Part shown: piece after piece, positions 40,307 to 53,800 of the stretch | Numbering within the stretch: position 1 is the stretch's first letter | How the letters are laid out: the number at the start of each line of letters is the position of its first letter | The notes under the pieces: model-generated | The model's database searches: none | What the model was told of the DNA's origin: nothing | Seen by the model: the letters and a program-made list of their open reading frames with translations, nothing else | Translations under genes and position numbers: made by a program | Origin: Auanema rhodensis | Taxonomy: Eukaryota > Nematoda > Chromadorea > Rhabditida > Rhabditidae | NCBI GenBank assembly: GCA_964057225.1 | Contig: CAXKVF010000073.1 | Coordinates: forward strand, 1,054,001-1,118,000 | Length of the DNA stretch: 64,000 nt | Reading direction: 5' to 3'

Positions 40307-43300
40307 GCACCAATATCAATAAAAATTTGTTTTTAGACTAATATGGACATGAGGAATCTAATTTTGAAAACCGCATCTCTTTATCTTTCACGTGAAGCGA
40401 GTTACATACCGAGTGCACATCACGTGTACATTTAATTAGCATAAATTAAAGTTCACGTAAATTTCAAAGTCATGGTTACCATGCACCAATATCAATAAAA
40501 ATTTGTTTTTAGACTAATATGGACATGGGGAATCTAATTTTGAAAACCGCATCTCTTCATCTTTCACGTGAAGCGAGTTACATACCAAGTGCACATCACG
40601 TCTAAATTTAATTAGCATAAATTAAAGTTCACGAAAATTTCAAAGTCATGGTTACCATGAACCAATATCAATAAAAATTTGTTTTTAGACTAATATGGAC
40701 ATGGGCAATCTAATTTTGAAAACCGCATCTCTTTATCTTTCACGTGAAGCGAGTTACATACCAAGTGCACATCACGTGTACATTTAATTAGCATAAATTA
40801 AAGTTCACGTAAATTTCAAAGTCATGGTTACCATGCACCAATATCAATAAAAATTTGTTTTTAGACTAATATGGACATGGGGAATCTAATTTTGAAAACC
40901 GCATCTCTTCATCTTTCACGTGAAGCGAGTTACATACCAAGTGCACATCACGTGTACATTTAATTAGCATAAATTAAAGTTCACGTAAATTTCAAAGTCA
41001 TGGTTACCATGAACCAATATCAATAAAAATTTGTTTTTAGACTAATATGGACATGGGCAATCTAATTGTGAAAACCGCATCTCTTTATCTTTCACGTGAA
41101 GCGAGTTACATACCAAGTGCACATCACGTGTACATTTAATTAGCATAAATTAAAGTTCACGTAAATTTCAAAGTCATGGTTACCATGCACCAATATCAAT
41201 AAAAATTTGTTTTTAGACTAATATAGACATGGGGAATCTAATTTTGAAAACCGCATCTCTTTATCTTTCACGTGAAGCGAGTTACATACCAAGTGCACAT
41301 CACGTGTACATTTAATTAGCATAAATTAAAGTTCACGTAAATTTCAAAGTCATGGTTACCATGAACCAATATCAATTAAAATTTGTTTTTAGACTAATAT
41401 GGACATGGGCAATCTAATTTTAAAAACCGCATCTCTTTATCTTTCACGTGAAGCGAGTTACATACCAAGTGCACATCACGTGTACATTTAATTAGCATAA
41501 ATTAAAGTTCACGTAAATTTCAAAGTCATGGTTACCATGAACCAATATCAATAAAAATTTGTTTTTAGACTAATATGGACATGGGCAATCTAATTTTGAA
41601 AACCGCATCTCTTTATCTTTCACGTGAAGCGAGTTACATACCAAGTCCACATCACGTGTACATTTAATTAGCATAAATTAAAGTTCACGTAAATTTCAAA
41701 GTCATGGTTACCATGCACCAATATCAATAAAAATTTGTTTTTAGACTAATATGGACATGAGGAATCTAATTTTGAAAACCGCATCTCTTTATCTTTCACG
41801 TGAAGCGAGTTACATACCGAGTGCACATCAAGTGTACATTTAATTAGCATAAATTAAAGTTCACGTAAATTTCAAAGTCATGGTTACCATGCACCAATAT
41901 CAATAAAAATTTGTTTTTAGACTAATATGGACATGGGGAATCTAATTTTGAAAACCGCATCTCTTTATCTTTCACGTGAAGCGAGTTACATACCAAGTGC
42001 ACATCACGTGTACATTTAATTAGCATAAATTAAAGTTCACGTAAATTTCAAAGTCATGGTTACCATGAAGCAATATCAATAAAAATTTGTTTTTAGACTA
42101 ATATGGACATGGGGAATCTAATTTTGAAAACCGCATCTCTTTATCTTTCACGTGAAGCGAGTTACATACCAAGTGCACATCACGTGTACATTTAATTAGC
42201 ATAAATTAAAGTTCACGTAAATTTCAAAGTCATGGTTACCATGAACCAATATCAATAAAAATTTGTTTTTAGACTAATATGGACATGGGGAATCTAATTT
42301 TGAAAACCGCATCTCTTTATCTTTCACGTGAATCGAGTTACATATCAAGTGCACATCACGTGTACATTTAATTAGCATAAATTAAAGTTCACGTAAATTT
42401 CAAAGTCATGGTTACCATGCACCAATATCAATAAAAATTTGTTTTTAGACTAATATGGACATGGGGAATCTAATTTTGAAAACCGCATCTCTTTATCTTT
42501 CACGTGAAGCGAGTTACATACCAAGTGCACATCACGTGTACATTTAATTAGCATAAATTAAAGTTCACGTAAATTTCAAAGTCATGGTTACCATGCACCA
42601 ATATCAATAAAAATTTGTTTTTAGACTAATATGGACATGGGGAATCTAATTTTGAAAACCGCATCTCTTCATCTTTCACGTGAAGCGAGTTACATACCAA
42701 GTGCACATCAAGTGTACATTTAATTAGCATAAATTAAAGTTCACGTAAATTTCAAAGTCATGGTTACCATGCACCAATATCAATAAAAATTTGTTTTTAG
42801 ACTAATATGGACATGGGGAATCTAATTTTAAAAACCGCATCTCTTTATCTTTCACGTGAAGCGAGTTACATACCAAGTGCACATCACGTGTACATTTAAT
42901 TAGCATAAATTAAAGTTCACGTAAATTTCAAAGTCATGGTTACCATGCACCAATATCAATAAAAATTTGTTTTTAGACTAATATGGACATGGGGAATCTA
43001 ATTTTGAAAACCGCATCTCTTTATCTTTCACGTGAAGCGAGTTACATACCAAGTGCACATCACGTGTACATTTAATTAGCATAAATTAAAGTTCACGTAA
43101 ATTTCAAAGTCATGGTTACCATGAACCAATATCAATAAAAATTTGTTTTTAGACTAATATGGACATGGGGAATCTAATTTTGAAAACCGCATCTCTTTAT
43201 CTTTCACGTGAAGCGAGTTACATACCAAGTGCACATCACGTGTACATTTAATTAGCATAAATTAAAGTTCACGTAAATTTCAAAGTCATGGTTACCATGC

Positions 43301-43474
43301 ACCAATATCAATAAAAATTTGTTTTTAGACTAATATGGACATGGGGAATCTAATTTTGAAAACCGCATCTCTTTATCTTTCACGTGAAGCGAGTTACATA
43401 CCAAGTGCACATCACGTGTACATTTAATTAGCATAAATTAAAGTTCACGTAAATTTCAAAGTCATGGTTACCAT
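40307..43474. repeat. Mixed monomers, 18 units
   Basis: Opens with the a46+g105 then c76+c120+a152 pair (40307, 40483). A g58 unit, an a39 unit and a t15+c48 unit follow in the same order as in 29043-29570. Part of the t103 cassette occurs at 41891-42418; unit 42243 has a private aatcgag. No clean pitch is apparent by eye. Confidence 0.78.
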
Positions 43475-45234
43475 GAACCAATATCAATAAAAATTTGTTT
43501 TTCGACTAATATGGACATGGGGAATCTAATTTTGAAAACCGCATCTCTTTATCTTTCACGTGAAGCGAGTTACATATCAAGTGCACATCACGTGTACATT
43601 TAATTAGCATAAATTAAAGTTCACGTAAATTTCAAAGTCATGGTTACCATGCACCAATATCAATAAAAAATTGTTTTTAGACTAATATGGACATGGGGAA
43701 TCTAATTTTGAAAACCGCATCTCTTTATCTTTCACGTGAAGCGAGTTACATACCAAGTGCACATCACGTGTACATTTAATTAGCATAAATTAAAGTTCAC
43801 GTAAATTTCAAAGTCATGGTTACCATGCATCAATATCAATAAAAATTTGTTTTTAGACTAATATGGACATGGGGAATCTAATTTTGAAAACCGCATCTCT
43901 TTGTCTTTCACGTGAAGCGAGTTACATACCAAGTGCACATCACGTGTACATTTAATTAGCATAAATTAAAGTTCACGTAAATTTCAAAGTCATGGTTACC
44001 ATGAAGCAATATCAATAAAAATTTGTTTTTAGACTAATATGGAAATGGGGAATCTAATTTTGAAAACCGCATCTCTTTATCTTTCACGTGAAGCGAGTTA
44101 CATACCAAGTGCACATCACGTGTACATTCAATTAGCATAAATTAAAGTTCACGTAAATTTCAAAGTCATGGTTACCATGAACCAATATCAATAAAAATTT
44201 GTTTTTAGACTAATATGGACATGGGGAATCTAATTTTGAAAACCGCATCTCTTTATCTTTCACGTGAAGCGAGTTACATACCAAGTGCACATCACGTGTA
44301 CATTCAATTAGCATAAATTAAAGTTCACGTAAATTTCAAAGTCATGGTTACCATGAACCAATATCAATAAAAATTTGTTTTTAGACTAATATGGACATGG
44401 GGAATCTAATTTTGAAAACCGCATCTCTTTATCTTTCACGTGAAGCGAGTTACATACCAAGTGCACATCACGTGTACATTTAATTAGCATAAATTAAAGT
44501 TCACGTAAATTTCAAAGTCATGGTTACCATGCACCAATATCAATAAAAATTTGTTTTTAGACTAATATGGACATGGGGAATCTAATTTTGAAAACCGCAT
44601 CTCTTTATCTTTCACGTGAAGCGAGTTACATACCAAGTGCACATCAAGTGTACATTTAATCAGCATAAATTAAAGTTCACGTAAATTTCAAAGTCATGGT
44701 TACCATGCACCAATATCAATAAAAATTTGTTTTTAGACTAATATGGACATGGGGAATCTAATTTTGAAAACCGCATCTCTTTATCTTTCACGTGAAGCGA
44801 GTTACATACCAAGTGCACATCACGTGTACATTTAATTAGCATAAATTAAAGTTCACGTAAATTTCAAAGTCATGGTTACCATGCACCAATATCAATAAAA
44901 ATTTGTTTTTAGACTAATATGGACATGGGGAATCTAATTTTGAAAACCGCATCTCTTTATCTTTCACGTGAAGCGAGTTACATACCAAGTGCACATCAAG
45001 TGTACATTTAATCAGCATAAATTAAAGTTCACGTAAATTTCAAAGTCATGGTTACCATGCACCAATATCAATAAAAATTTGTTTTTAGACTAATATGGAC
45101 ATGGGGAATCTAATTTTGAAAACCGCATCTCTTTATCTTTCACGTGAAGCGAGTTACATACCAAGTGCACATCACGTGTACATTTAATTAGCATAAATTA
45201 AAGTTCACGTAAATTTCAAAGTCATGGTTACCAT
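43475..45234. repeat. Block repeated 26-27 monomers downstream
   Basis: t103 at 43577, the six-A tract at 43670 and gcatc at 43830 recur at 48152, 48245 and 48405. The offset is 4575 bp, which is 26 monomers minus the 1-bp deletion that lies between. a42 (ggaaat) at 44044 recurs at 48795, one monomer further out, so a unit was gained in the later copy. Units 44531 and 44883 both carry a117 with c131. Confidence 0.85.
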
Positions 45235-45409
45235 GAACCAATATCAATAAAAATTTGTTTTTAGACTAATATGGACATGGGGAATCTAATTTTGAAAACG
45301 CATCTCTTTATCTTTCACGTGAAGCGAGTTACATACCAAGTGCACATCACGTGTACATTTAATTAGCATAAATTAAAGTTCACGTAAATTTCAAAGTCAT
45401 GGTTACCAT
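45235..45409. repeat. 175-bp monomer with a 1-bp deletion (first)
   Basis: The unit reads aaaacgcat where the consensus has aaaaccgcat: one c of positions 65-66 is missing. It lies in a gaacc unit and is followed by a g57+c76 unit. The same deletion occurs at 50690. Confidence 0.95.
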
Positions 45410-48401
45410 GCACCAATATCAATAAAAATTTGTTTTTAGACTAATATGGACATGGGGAATCTAATGTTGAAAACCGCATCTCTTCATCTTTCACGTGAAG
45501 CGAGTTACATACCAAGTGCACATCACGTGTACATTTAATTAGCATAAATTAAAGTTCACGTAAATTTCAAAGTCATGGTTACCATGCACCAATATCAATA
45601 AAAATTTGTTTTTAGACTAATATGGACATGGGGAATCTAATTTTGAAAACCGCATCTTTTTATCTTTCACGTGAAGCGAGTTACATACCAAGTGCACATC
45701 ACGTGTACATTTAATTAGCATAAATTAAAGTTCACGTAAATTTCAAAGTCATGGTTACCATGAACCAATATCAATAAAAATTTGTTTTTAGACTAATATG
45801 GACATGGGGAATCTAATTTTGAAAACCGCATCTCTTTATCTTTCACGTGAAGCGAGTTACATACCAAGTGCACATCACGTGTACATTTAATTAGCATAAA
45901 TTAAAGTTCACGTAAATTTCAAAGTCGTGGTTACCATGCACCAATATCAATAAAAATTCGTTTTTAGACTAATATGGACATGGGGAATCTAATTTTGAAA
46001 ACCGCATCTCTTTATCTTTCACGTGAAGCGAGTTACATACCAAGTGCACATCACGTGTACATTTAATTAGCATAAATTAAAGTTCACTTAAATTTCAAAG
46101 TCATGGTTACCATGCACCAATATCAATAAAAATTTGTTTTTAGACTAATATGGACATGGGGAATCTAATTTTGAAAACCGCATCTCTTTATCTTTCACGT
46201 GAAGCGAGTTACATACCAAGTGCACATCACGTGTACATTTAATTAGCATAAATTAAAGTTCACGTAAATTTCAAAGTCGTGGTTACCATGCACCAATATC
46301 AATAAAAATTCGTTTTTAGACTAATATGGACATGGGGAATCTAATTTTGAAAACCGCATCTCTTTATCTTTCACGTGAAGCGAGTTACATACCAAGTGCA
46401 CATCACGTGTACATTTAATTAGCATAAATTAAAGTTCACGTAAATTTCAAAGTCATGGTTACCATGAAGCAATATCAATAAAAATTTGTTTTTAGACTAA
46501 TATGGACATGGGGAATCTAATGTTGAAAACCGCATCTCTTCATCTTTCACGTGAAGCGAGTTACATACCAAGTGCACATCACGTGTACATTTAATTAGCA
46601 TAAATTAAAGTTCACGTAAATTTCAAAGTCATGGTTACCATGCACCAATATCAATAAAAATTTGTTTTTAGACTAATATGGACATGGGGAATCTAATTTT
46701 GAAAACCGCATCTCTTTATCTTTCACGTGAAGCGAGTTACATACCAAGTGCACATCACGTGTACATTTAATTAGCATAAATTAAAGTTCACGTAAATTTC
46801 AAAGTCATGGTTACCATGAACCAATATCAATAAAAATTTGTTTTTAGACTAATATGGACATGGGGAATCTAATTTTGAAAACCGCATCTCTTTATCTTTC
46901 ACGTGAAGCGAGTTACATACCAAGTGCACATCACGTGTACATTTAATTAGCATAAATTAAAGTTCACGTAAATTTCAAAGTCGTGGTTACCATGCACCAA
47001 TATCAATAAAAATTCGTTTTTAGACTAATATGGACATGGGGAATCTAATTTTGAAAACCGCATCTCTTTATCTTTCACGTGAAGCGAGTTACATACCGAG
47101 TGCACATCACGTGTACATTTAATTAGCATAAATTAAAGTTCACGTAAATTTCAAAGTCATGGTTACCATGCACCAATATCAATAAAAATTTGTTTTTAGA
47201 CTAATATGGACATGGGGAATCTAATTTTGAAAACCGCATCTCTTCATCTTTCACGTGAAGCGAGTTACATACCAAGTGCACATCAAGTGTACATTTAATT
47301 AGCATAAATTAAAGTTCACGTAAATTTCAAAGTCATGGTTACCATGCACCAATATCAATAAAAATTTGTTTTTAGACTAATATGGACATGGGGAATCTAA
47401 TTTTGAAAACCGCATCTCTTTATCTTTCACGTGAAGCGAGTTACATACCAAGTGCACATCACGTGTACATTTAATTAGCATAAATTAAAGTTCACGTAAA
47501 TTTCAAAGTCATGGTTACCATGCACCAATATCAATAAAAATTTGTTTTTAGACTAATATGGACATGGGGAATCTAATTTTGAAAACCGCATCTCTTTATC
47601 TTTCACGTGAAGCGAGTTACATACCAAGTGCACATCACGTGTACATTTAATTAGCATAAATTAAAGTTCACGTAAATTTCAAAGTCATGGTTACCATGAA
47701 CCAATATCAATAAAAATTTGTTTTTAGACTAATATGGACATGGGGAATCTAATTTTGAAAACCGCATCTCTTTATCTTTCACGTGAAGCGAGTTACATAC
47801 CAAGTGCACATCACGTGTACATTTAATTAGCATAAATTAAAGTTCACGTAAATTTCAAAGTCATGGTTACCATGCACCAATATCAATAAAAATTTGTTTT
47901 TAGACTAATATGGACATGGGGAATCTAATTTTGAAAACCGCATCTCTTTATCTTTCACGTGAAGCGAGTTACATACCAAGTGCACATCACGTGTACATTT
48001 AATTAGCATAAATTAAAGTTCACGTAAATTTCAAAGTCATGGTTACCATGAACCAATATCAATAAAAATTTGTTTTTAGACTAATATGGACATGGGGAAT
48101 CTAATTTTGAAAACCGCATCTCTTTATCTTTCACGTGAAGCGAGTTACATATCAAGTGCACATCACGTGTACATTTAATTAGCATAAATTAAAGTTCACG
48201 TAAATTTCAAAGTCATGGTTACCATGCACCAATATCAATAAAAAATTGTTTTTAGACTAATATGGACATGGGGAATCTAATTTTGAAAACCGCATCTCTT
48301 TATCTTTCACGTGAAGCGAGTTACATACCAAGTGCACATCACGTGTACATTTAATTAGCATAAATTAAAGTTCACGTAAATTTCAAAGTCATGGTTACCA
48401 T
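45410..48401. repeat. g57-type block, first appearance of taatgttg
   Basis: Seventeen units. The order g57+c76, t73, gaacc/g166, c22, gcacc/g166, c22, gaagc with g57+c76, gcacc (45410-46817) recurs at 53505-54912, 8095 bp on, which is 46 monomers minus one base. g57 is not seen before 45466 but is frequent from here to the end. The rest of the block carries the g105 c22 unit (46994) and the t103 and six-A units (48050, 48226). Confidence 0.85.
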
Positions 48402-50513
48402 GCATCAATATCAATAAAAATTTGTTTTTAGACTAATATGGACATGGGGAATCTAATTTTGAAAACCGCATCTCTTCATCTTTCACGTGAAGCGAGTTAC
48501 ATACCAAGTGCACATCAAGTGTACATTTAATTAGCATAAATTAAAGTTCACGTAAATTTCAAAGTCATGGTTACCATGCACCAATATCAATAAAAATTTG
48601 TTTTTAGACTAATATGGACATGGGGAATCTAATTTTGAAAACCGCATCTCTTTATCTTTCACGTGAAGCGAGTTACATACCAAGTGCACATCACGTGTAC
48701 ATTTAATTAGCATAAATTAAAGTTCACGTAAATTTCAAAGTCATGGTTACCATGAAGCAATATCAATAAAAATTTGTTTTTAGACTAATATGGAAATGGG
48801 GAATCTAATTTTGAAAACCGCATCTCTTTATCTTTCACGTGAAGCGAGTTACATACCAAGTGCACATCACGTGTACATTCAATTAGCATAAATTAAAGTT
48901 CACGTAAATTTCAAAGTCATGGTTACCATGAACCAATATCAATAAAAATTTGTTTTTAGACTAATATGGACATGGGGAATCTAATTTTGAAAACCGCATC
49001 TCTTTATCTTTCACGTGAAGCGAGTTACATACCAAGTGCACATCACGTGTACATTTAATTAGCATAAATTAAAGTTCACGTAAATTTCAAAGTCATGGTT
49101 ACCATGCATCAATATCAATAAAAATTTGTTTTTAGACTAATATGGACATGGGGAATCTAATTTTGAAAACCGCATCTCTTCATCTTTCACGTGAAGCGAG
49201 TTACATACCAAGTGCACATCAAGTGTACATTTAATTAGCATAAATTAAAGTTCACGTAAATTTCAAAGTCATGGTTACCATGCACCAATATCAATAAAAA
49301 TTTGTTTTTAGACTAATATGGACATGGGGAATCTAATTTTGAAAACCGCATCTCTTTATCTTTCACGTGAAGCGAGTTACATACCAAGTGCACATCACGT
49401 GTACATTTAATTAGCATAAATTAAAGTTCACGTAAATTTCAAAGTCATGGTTACCATGAAGCAATATCAATAAAAATTTGTTTTTAGACTAATATGGAAA
49501 TGGGGAATCTAATTTTGAAAACCGCATCTCTTTATCTTTCACGTGAAGCGAGTTTCATACCAAGTGCACATCACGTGTACATTCAATTAGCATAAATTAA
49601 AGTTCACGTAAATTTCAAAGTCATGGTTACCATGAACCAATATCAATAAAAATTTGTTTTTAGACTAATATGGACATGGGGAATCTAATTTTGAAAACCG
49701 CATCTCTTTATCTTTCACGTGAAGCGAGTTACATACCAAGTGCACATCACGTGTACATTTAATTAGCATAAATTAAAGTTCACGTAAATTTCAAAGTCAT
49801 GGTTACCATGCATCAATATCAATAAAAATTTGTTTTTAGACTAATATGGACATGGGGAATCTAATTTTGAAAACCGCATCTCTTCATCTTTCACGTGAAG
49901 CGAGTTACATACCAAGTGCACATCAAGTGTACATTTAATTAGCATAAATTAAAGTTCACGTAAATTTCAAAGTCATGGTTACCATGCACCAATATCAATA
50001 AAAATTTGTTTTTAGACTAATATGGACATGGGGAATCTAATTTTGAAAACCGCATCTCTTTATCTTTCACGTGAAGCGAGTTACATACCAAGTGCACATC
50101 ACGTGTACATTTAATTAGCATAAATTAAAGTTCACGTAAATTTCAAAGTCATGGTTACCATGAAGCAATATCAATAAAAATTTGTTTTTAGACTAATATG
50201 GAAATGGGGAATCTAATTTTGAAAACCGCATCTCTTTATCTTTCACGTGAAGCGAGTTACATACCAAGTGCACATCACGTGTACATTCAATTAGCATAAA
50301 TTAAAGTTCACGTAAATTTCAAAGTCATGGTTACCATGCACCAATATCAATAAAAATTTGTTTTTAGACTAATATGGACATGGGGAATCTAATTTTGAAA
50401 ACCGCATCTCTTTATCTTTCACGTGAAGCGAGTTACATACCAAGTGCACATCAAGTGTACATTTAATTAGCATAAATTAAAGTTCACGTAAATTTCAAAG
50501 TCATGGTTACCAT
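48402..50513. repeat. Four-monomer (704-bp) higher-order unit, three copies
   Basis: Order: gcatc with c76 and a117, gcacc plain, gaagc with a42 and c127 (ggaaat, cattcaatt), gaacc plain. Copies start at 48402, 49106 and 49810. gcatc recurs at 48405, 49109 and 49813, and ggaaat at 48795, 49499 and 50203, each exactly 704 apart. The fourth unit of the third copy is replaced by a gcacc/a117 unit (50338). Copy 2 has a private agtttcat near 49554. This is the cleanest higher-order repeat in the window. Confidence 0.95.
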
Positions 50514-50689
50514 GCACCAATATCAATAAAAATTTGTTTTTAGACTAATATGGACATGGGGAATCTAATTTTGAAAACCGCATCTCTTTATCTTTCACGT
50601 GAAGCGAGTTACATACCAAGTGCACATCACGTGTACATTTAATTAGCATAAATTAAAGTTCACGTAAATTTCAAAGTCATGGTTACCAT

Positions 50690-50864
50690 GAACCAATATC
50701 AATAAAAATTTGTTTTTAGACTAATATGGACATGGGGAATCTAATTTTGAAAACGCATCTCTTTATCTTTCACGTGAAGCGAGTTACATACCAAGTGCAC
50801 ATCACGTGTACATTTAATTAGCATAAATTAAAGTTCACGTAAATTTCAAAGTCATGGTTACCAT
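50690..50864. repeat. 175-bp monomer with the same 1-bp deletion (second)
   Basis: Same loss of one c at 65-66 as the unit at 45235, also in a gaacc unit preceded by a gcacc unit. The deletion sites are 5455 bp apart, which is 31 monomers minus one base. Units 44883-45409 match 50338-50864, so this is descent by duplication rather than a second mutation. Confidence 0.95.
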
Positions 50865-53800
50865 GCACCAATATCAATAAAAATTTGTTTTTAGACTAAT
50901 ATGGACATGGGGAATCTAATGTTGAAAACCGCATCTCTTTATCTTTCACGTGAAGCGAGTTACATACCAAGTGCACATCACGTGTACATTTAATTAGCAT
51001 AAATTAAAGTTCACGTAAATTTCAAAGTCGTGGTTACCATGCACCAATATCAATAAAAATTCGTTTTTAGACTAATATGGACATGGGGAATCTAATTTTG
51101 AAAACCGCATCTCTTTATCTTTCACGTGAAGCGAGTTACATACCAAGTGCACATCACGTGTACATTTAATTAGCATAAATTAAAGTTCACGTAAATTTCA
51201 AAGTCATGGTTACCATGCACCAATATCAATAAAAATTTGTTTTTAGACTAATATGGACATGGGGAATCTAATTTTGAAAACCGCATCTTTTTATCTTTCA
51301 CGTGAAGCGAGTTACATACCAAGTGCACATCACGTGTACATTTAATTAGCATAAATTAAAGTTCACGTAAATTTCAAAGTCATGGTTACCATGAACCAAT
51401 ATCAATAAAAATTTGTTTTTAGACTAATATGGACATGGGGAATCTAATTTTGAAAACCGCATCTCTTTATCTTTCACGTGAAGCGAGTTACATACCAAGT
51501 GCACATCACGTGTACATTTAATTACCATAAATTAAAGTTCACGTAAATTTCAAAGTCATGGTTACCATGAAGCAATATCAATAAAAATTTGTTTTTAGAC
51601 TAATATGGACATGGGGAATCTAATGTTGAAAACCGCATCTCTTCATCTTTCACGTGAAGCGAGTTACATACCAAGTGCACATCACGTGTACATTTAATTA
51701 GCATAAATTAAAGTTCACGTAAATTTCAAAGTCATGGTTACCATGCACCAATATCAATAAAAATTTGTTTTTAGACTAATATGGACATGGGGAATCTAAT
51801 TTTGAAAACCGCATCTCTTTATCTTTCACGTGAAGCGAGTTACATACCAAGTGCACATCACGTGTACATTTAATTAGCATAAATTAAAGTTCACGTAAAT
51901 TTCAAAGTCATGGTTACCATGAACCAATATCAATAAAAATTTGTTTTTAGACTAATATGGACATGGGGAATCTAATTTTGAAAACCGCATCTCTTTATCT
52001 TTCACGTGAAGCGAGTTACATACCAAGTGCACATCACGTGTACATTTAATTAGCATAAATTAAAGTTCACGTAAATTTCAAAGTCGTGGTTACCATGCAC
52101 CAATATCAATAAAAATTCGTTTTTAGACTAATATGGACATGGGGAATCTAATTTTGAAAACCGCATCTCTTTATCTTTCACGTGAAGCGAGTTACATACC
52201 GAGTGCACATCACGTGTACATTTAATTAGCATAAATTAAAGTTCACGTAAATTTCAAAGTCATGGTTACCATGAAGCAATATCAATAAAAATTTGTTTTT
52301 AGACTAATATGGACATGGGGAATCTAATTTTGAAAACCGCATCTCTTTATCTTTCACGTGAAGCGAGTTACATACCAAGTGCACATCACGTGTACATTTA
52401 ATTAGCATAAATTAAAGTTCACGTAAATTTCAAAGTCATGGTTAACATGCACCAATATCAATAAAAATTTGTTTTTAGACTAATATGGACATGGGGAATC
52501 TAATTTTGAAAACCGCATCTCTTTATCTTTCACGTGAAGCGAGTTACATACCAAGTGCACATCACGTGTACATTTAATTAGCATAAATTAAAGTTCACGT
52601 AAATTTCAAAGTCATGGTTACCATGCACCAATATCAATAAAAATTTGTTTTTAGACTAATATGGACATGGGGAATCTAATGTTGAAAACCGCATCTCTTC
52701 ATCTTTCACGTGAAGCGAGTTACATACCAAGTGCACATCACGTGTACATTTAATTAGCATAAATTAAAGTTCACGTAAATTTCAAAGTCATGGTTACCAT
52801 GCACCAATATCAATAAAAATTTGTTTTTAGACTAATATGGACATGGGGAATCTAATTTTGAAAACCGCATCTTTTTATCTTTCACGTGAAGCGAGTTACA
52901 TACCAAGTGCACATCACGTGTACATTTAATTAGCATAAATTAAAGTTCACGTAAATTTCAAAGTCATGGTTACCATGAACCAATATCAATAAAAATTTGT
53001 TTTTAGACTAATATGGACATGGGGAATCTAATTTTGAAAACCGCATCTCTTTATCTTTCACGTGAAGCGAGTTACATACCAAGTGCACATCACGTGTACA
53101 TTTAATTACCATAAATTAAAGTTCACGTAAATTTCAAAGTCGTGGTTACCATGCACCAATATCAATAAAAATTTGTTTTTAGACTAATATGGACATGGGG
53201 AATCTAATTTTGAAAACCGCATCTCTTTATCTTTCACGTGAAGCGAGTTACATACCAAGTGCACATCACGTGTACATTTAATTACCATAAATTAAAGTTC
53301 ACGTAAATTTCAAAGTCGTGGTTACCATGCACCAATATCAATAAAAATTTGTTTTTAGACTAATATGGACATGGGGAATCTAATTTTGAAAACCGCATCT
53401 CTTTATCTTTCACGTGAAGCGAGTTACATACCAAGTGCACATCACGTGTACATTTAATTAGCATAAATTAAAGTTCACGTAAATTTCAAAGTCATGGTTA
53501 CCATGCACCAATATCAATAAAAATTTGTTTTTAGACTAATATGGACATGGGGAATCTAATGTTGAAAACCGCATCTCTTCATCTTTCACGTGAAGCGAGT
53601 TACATACCAAGTGCACATCACGTGTACATTTAATTAGCATAAATTAAAGTTCACGTAAATTTCAAAGTCATGGTTACCATGCACCAATATCAATAAAAAT
53701 TTGTTTTTAGACTAATATGGACATGGGGAATCTAATTTTGAAAACCGCATCTTTTTATCTTTCACGTGAAGCGAGTTACATACCAAGTGCACATCACGTG

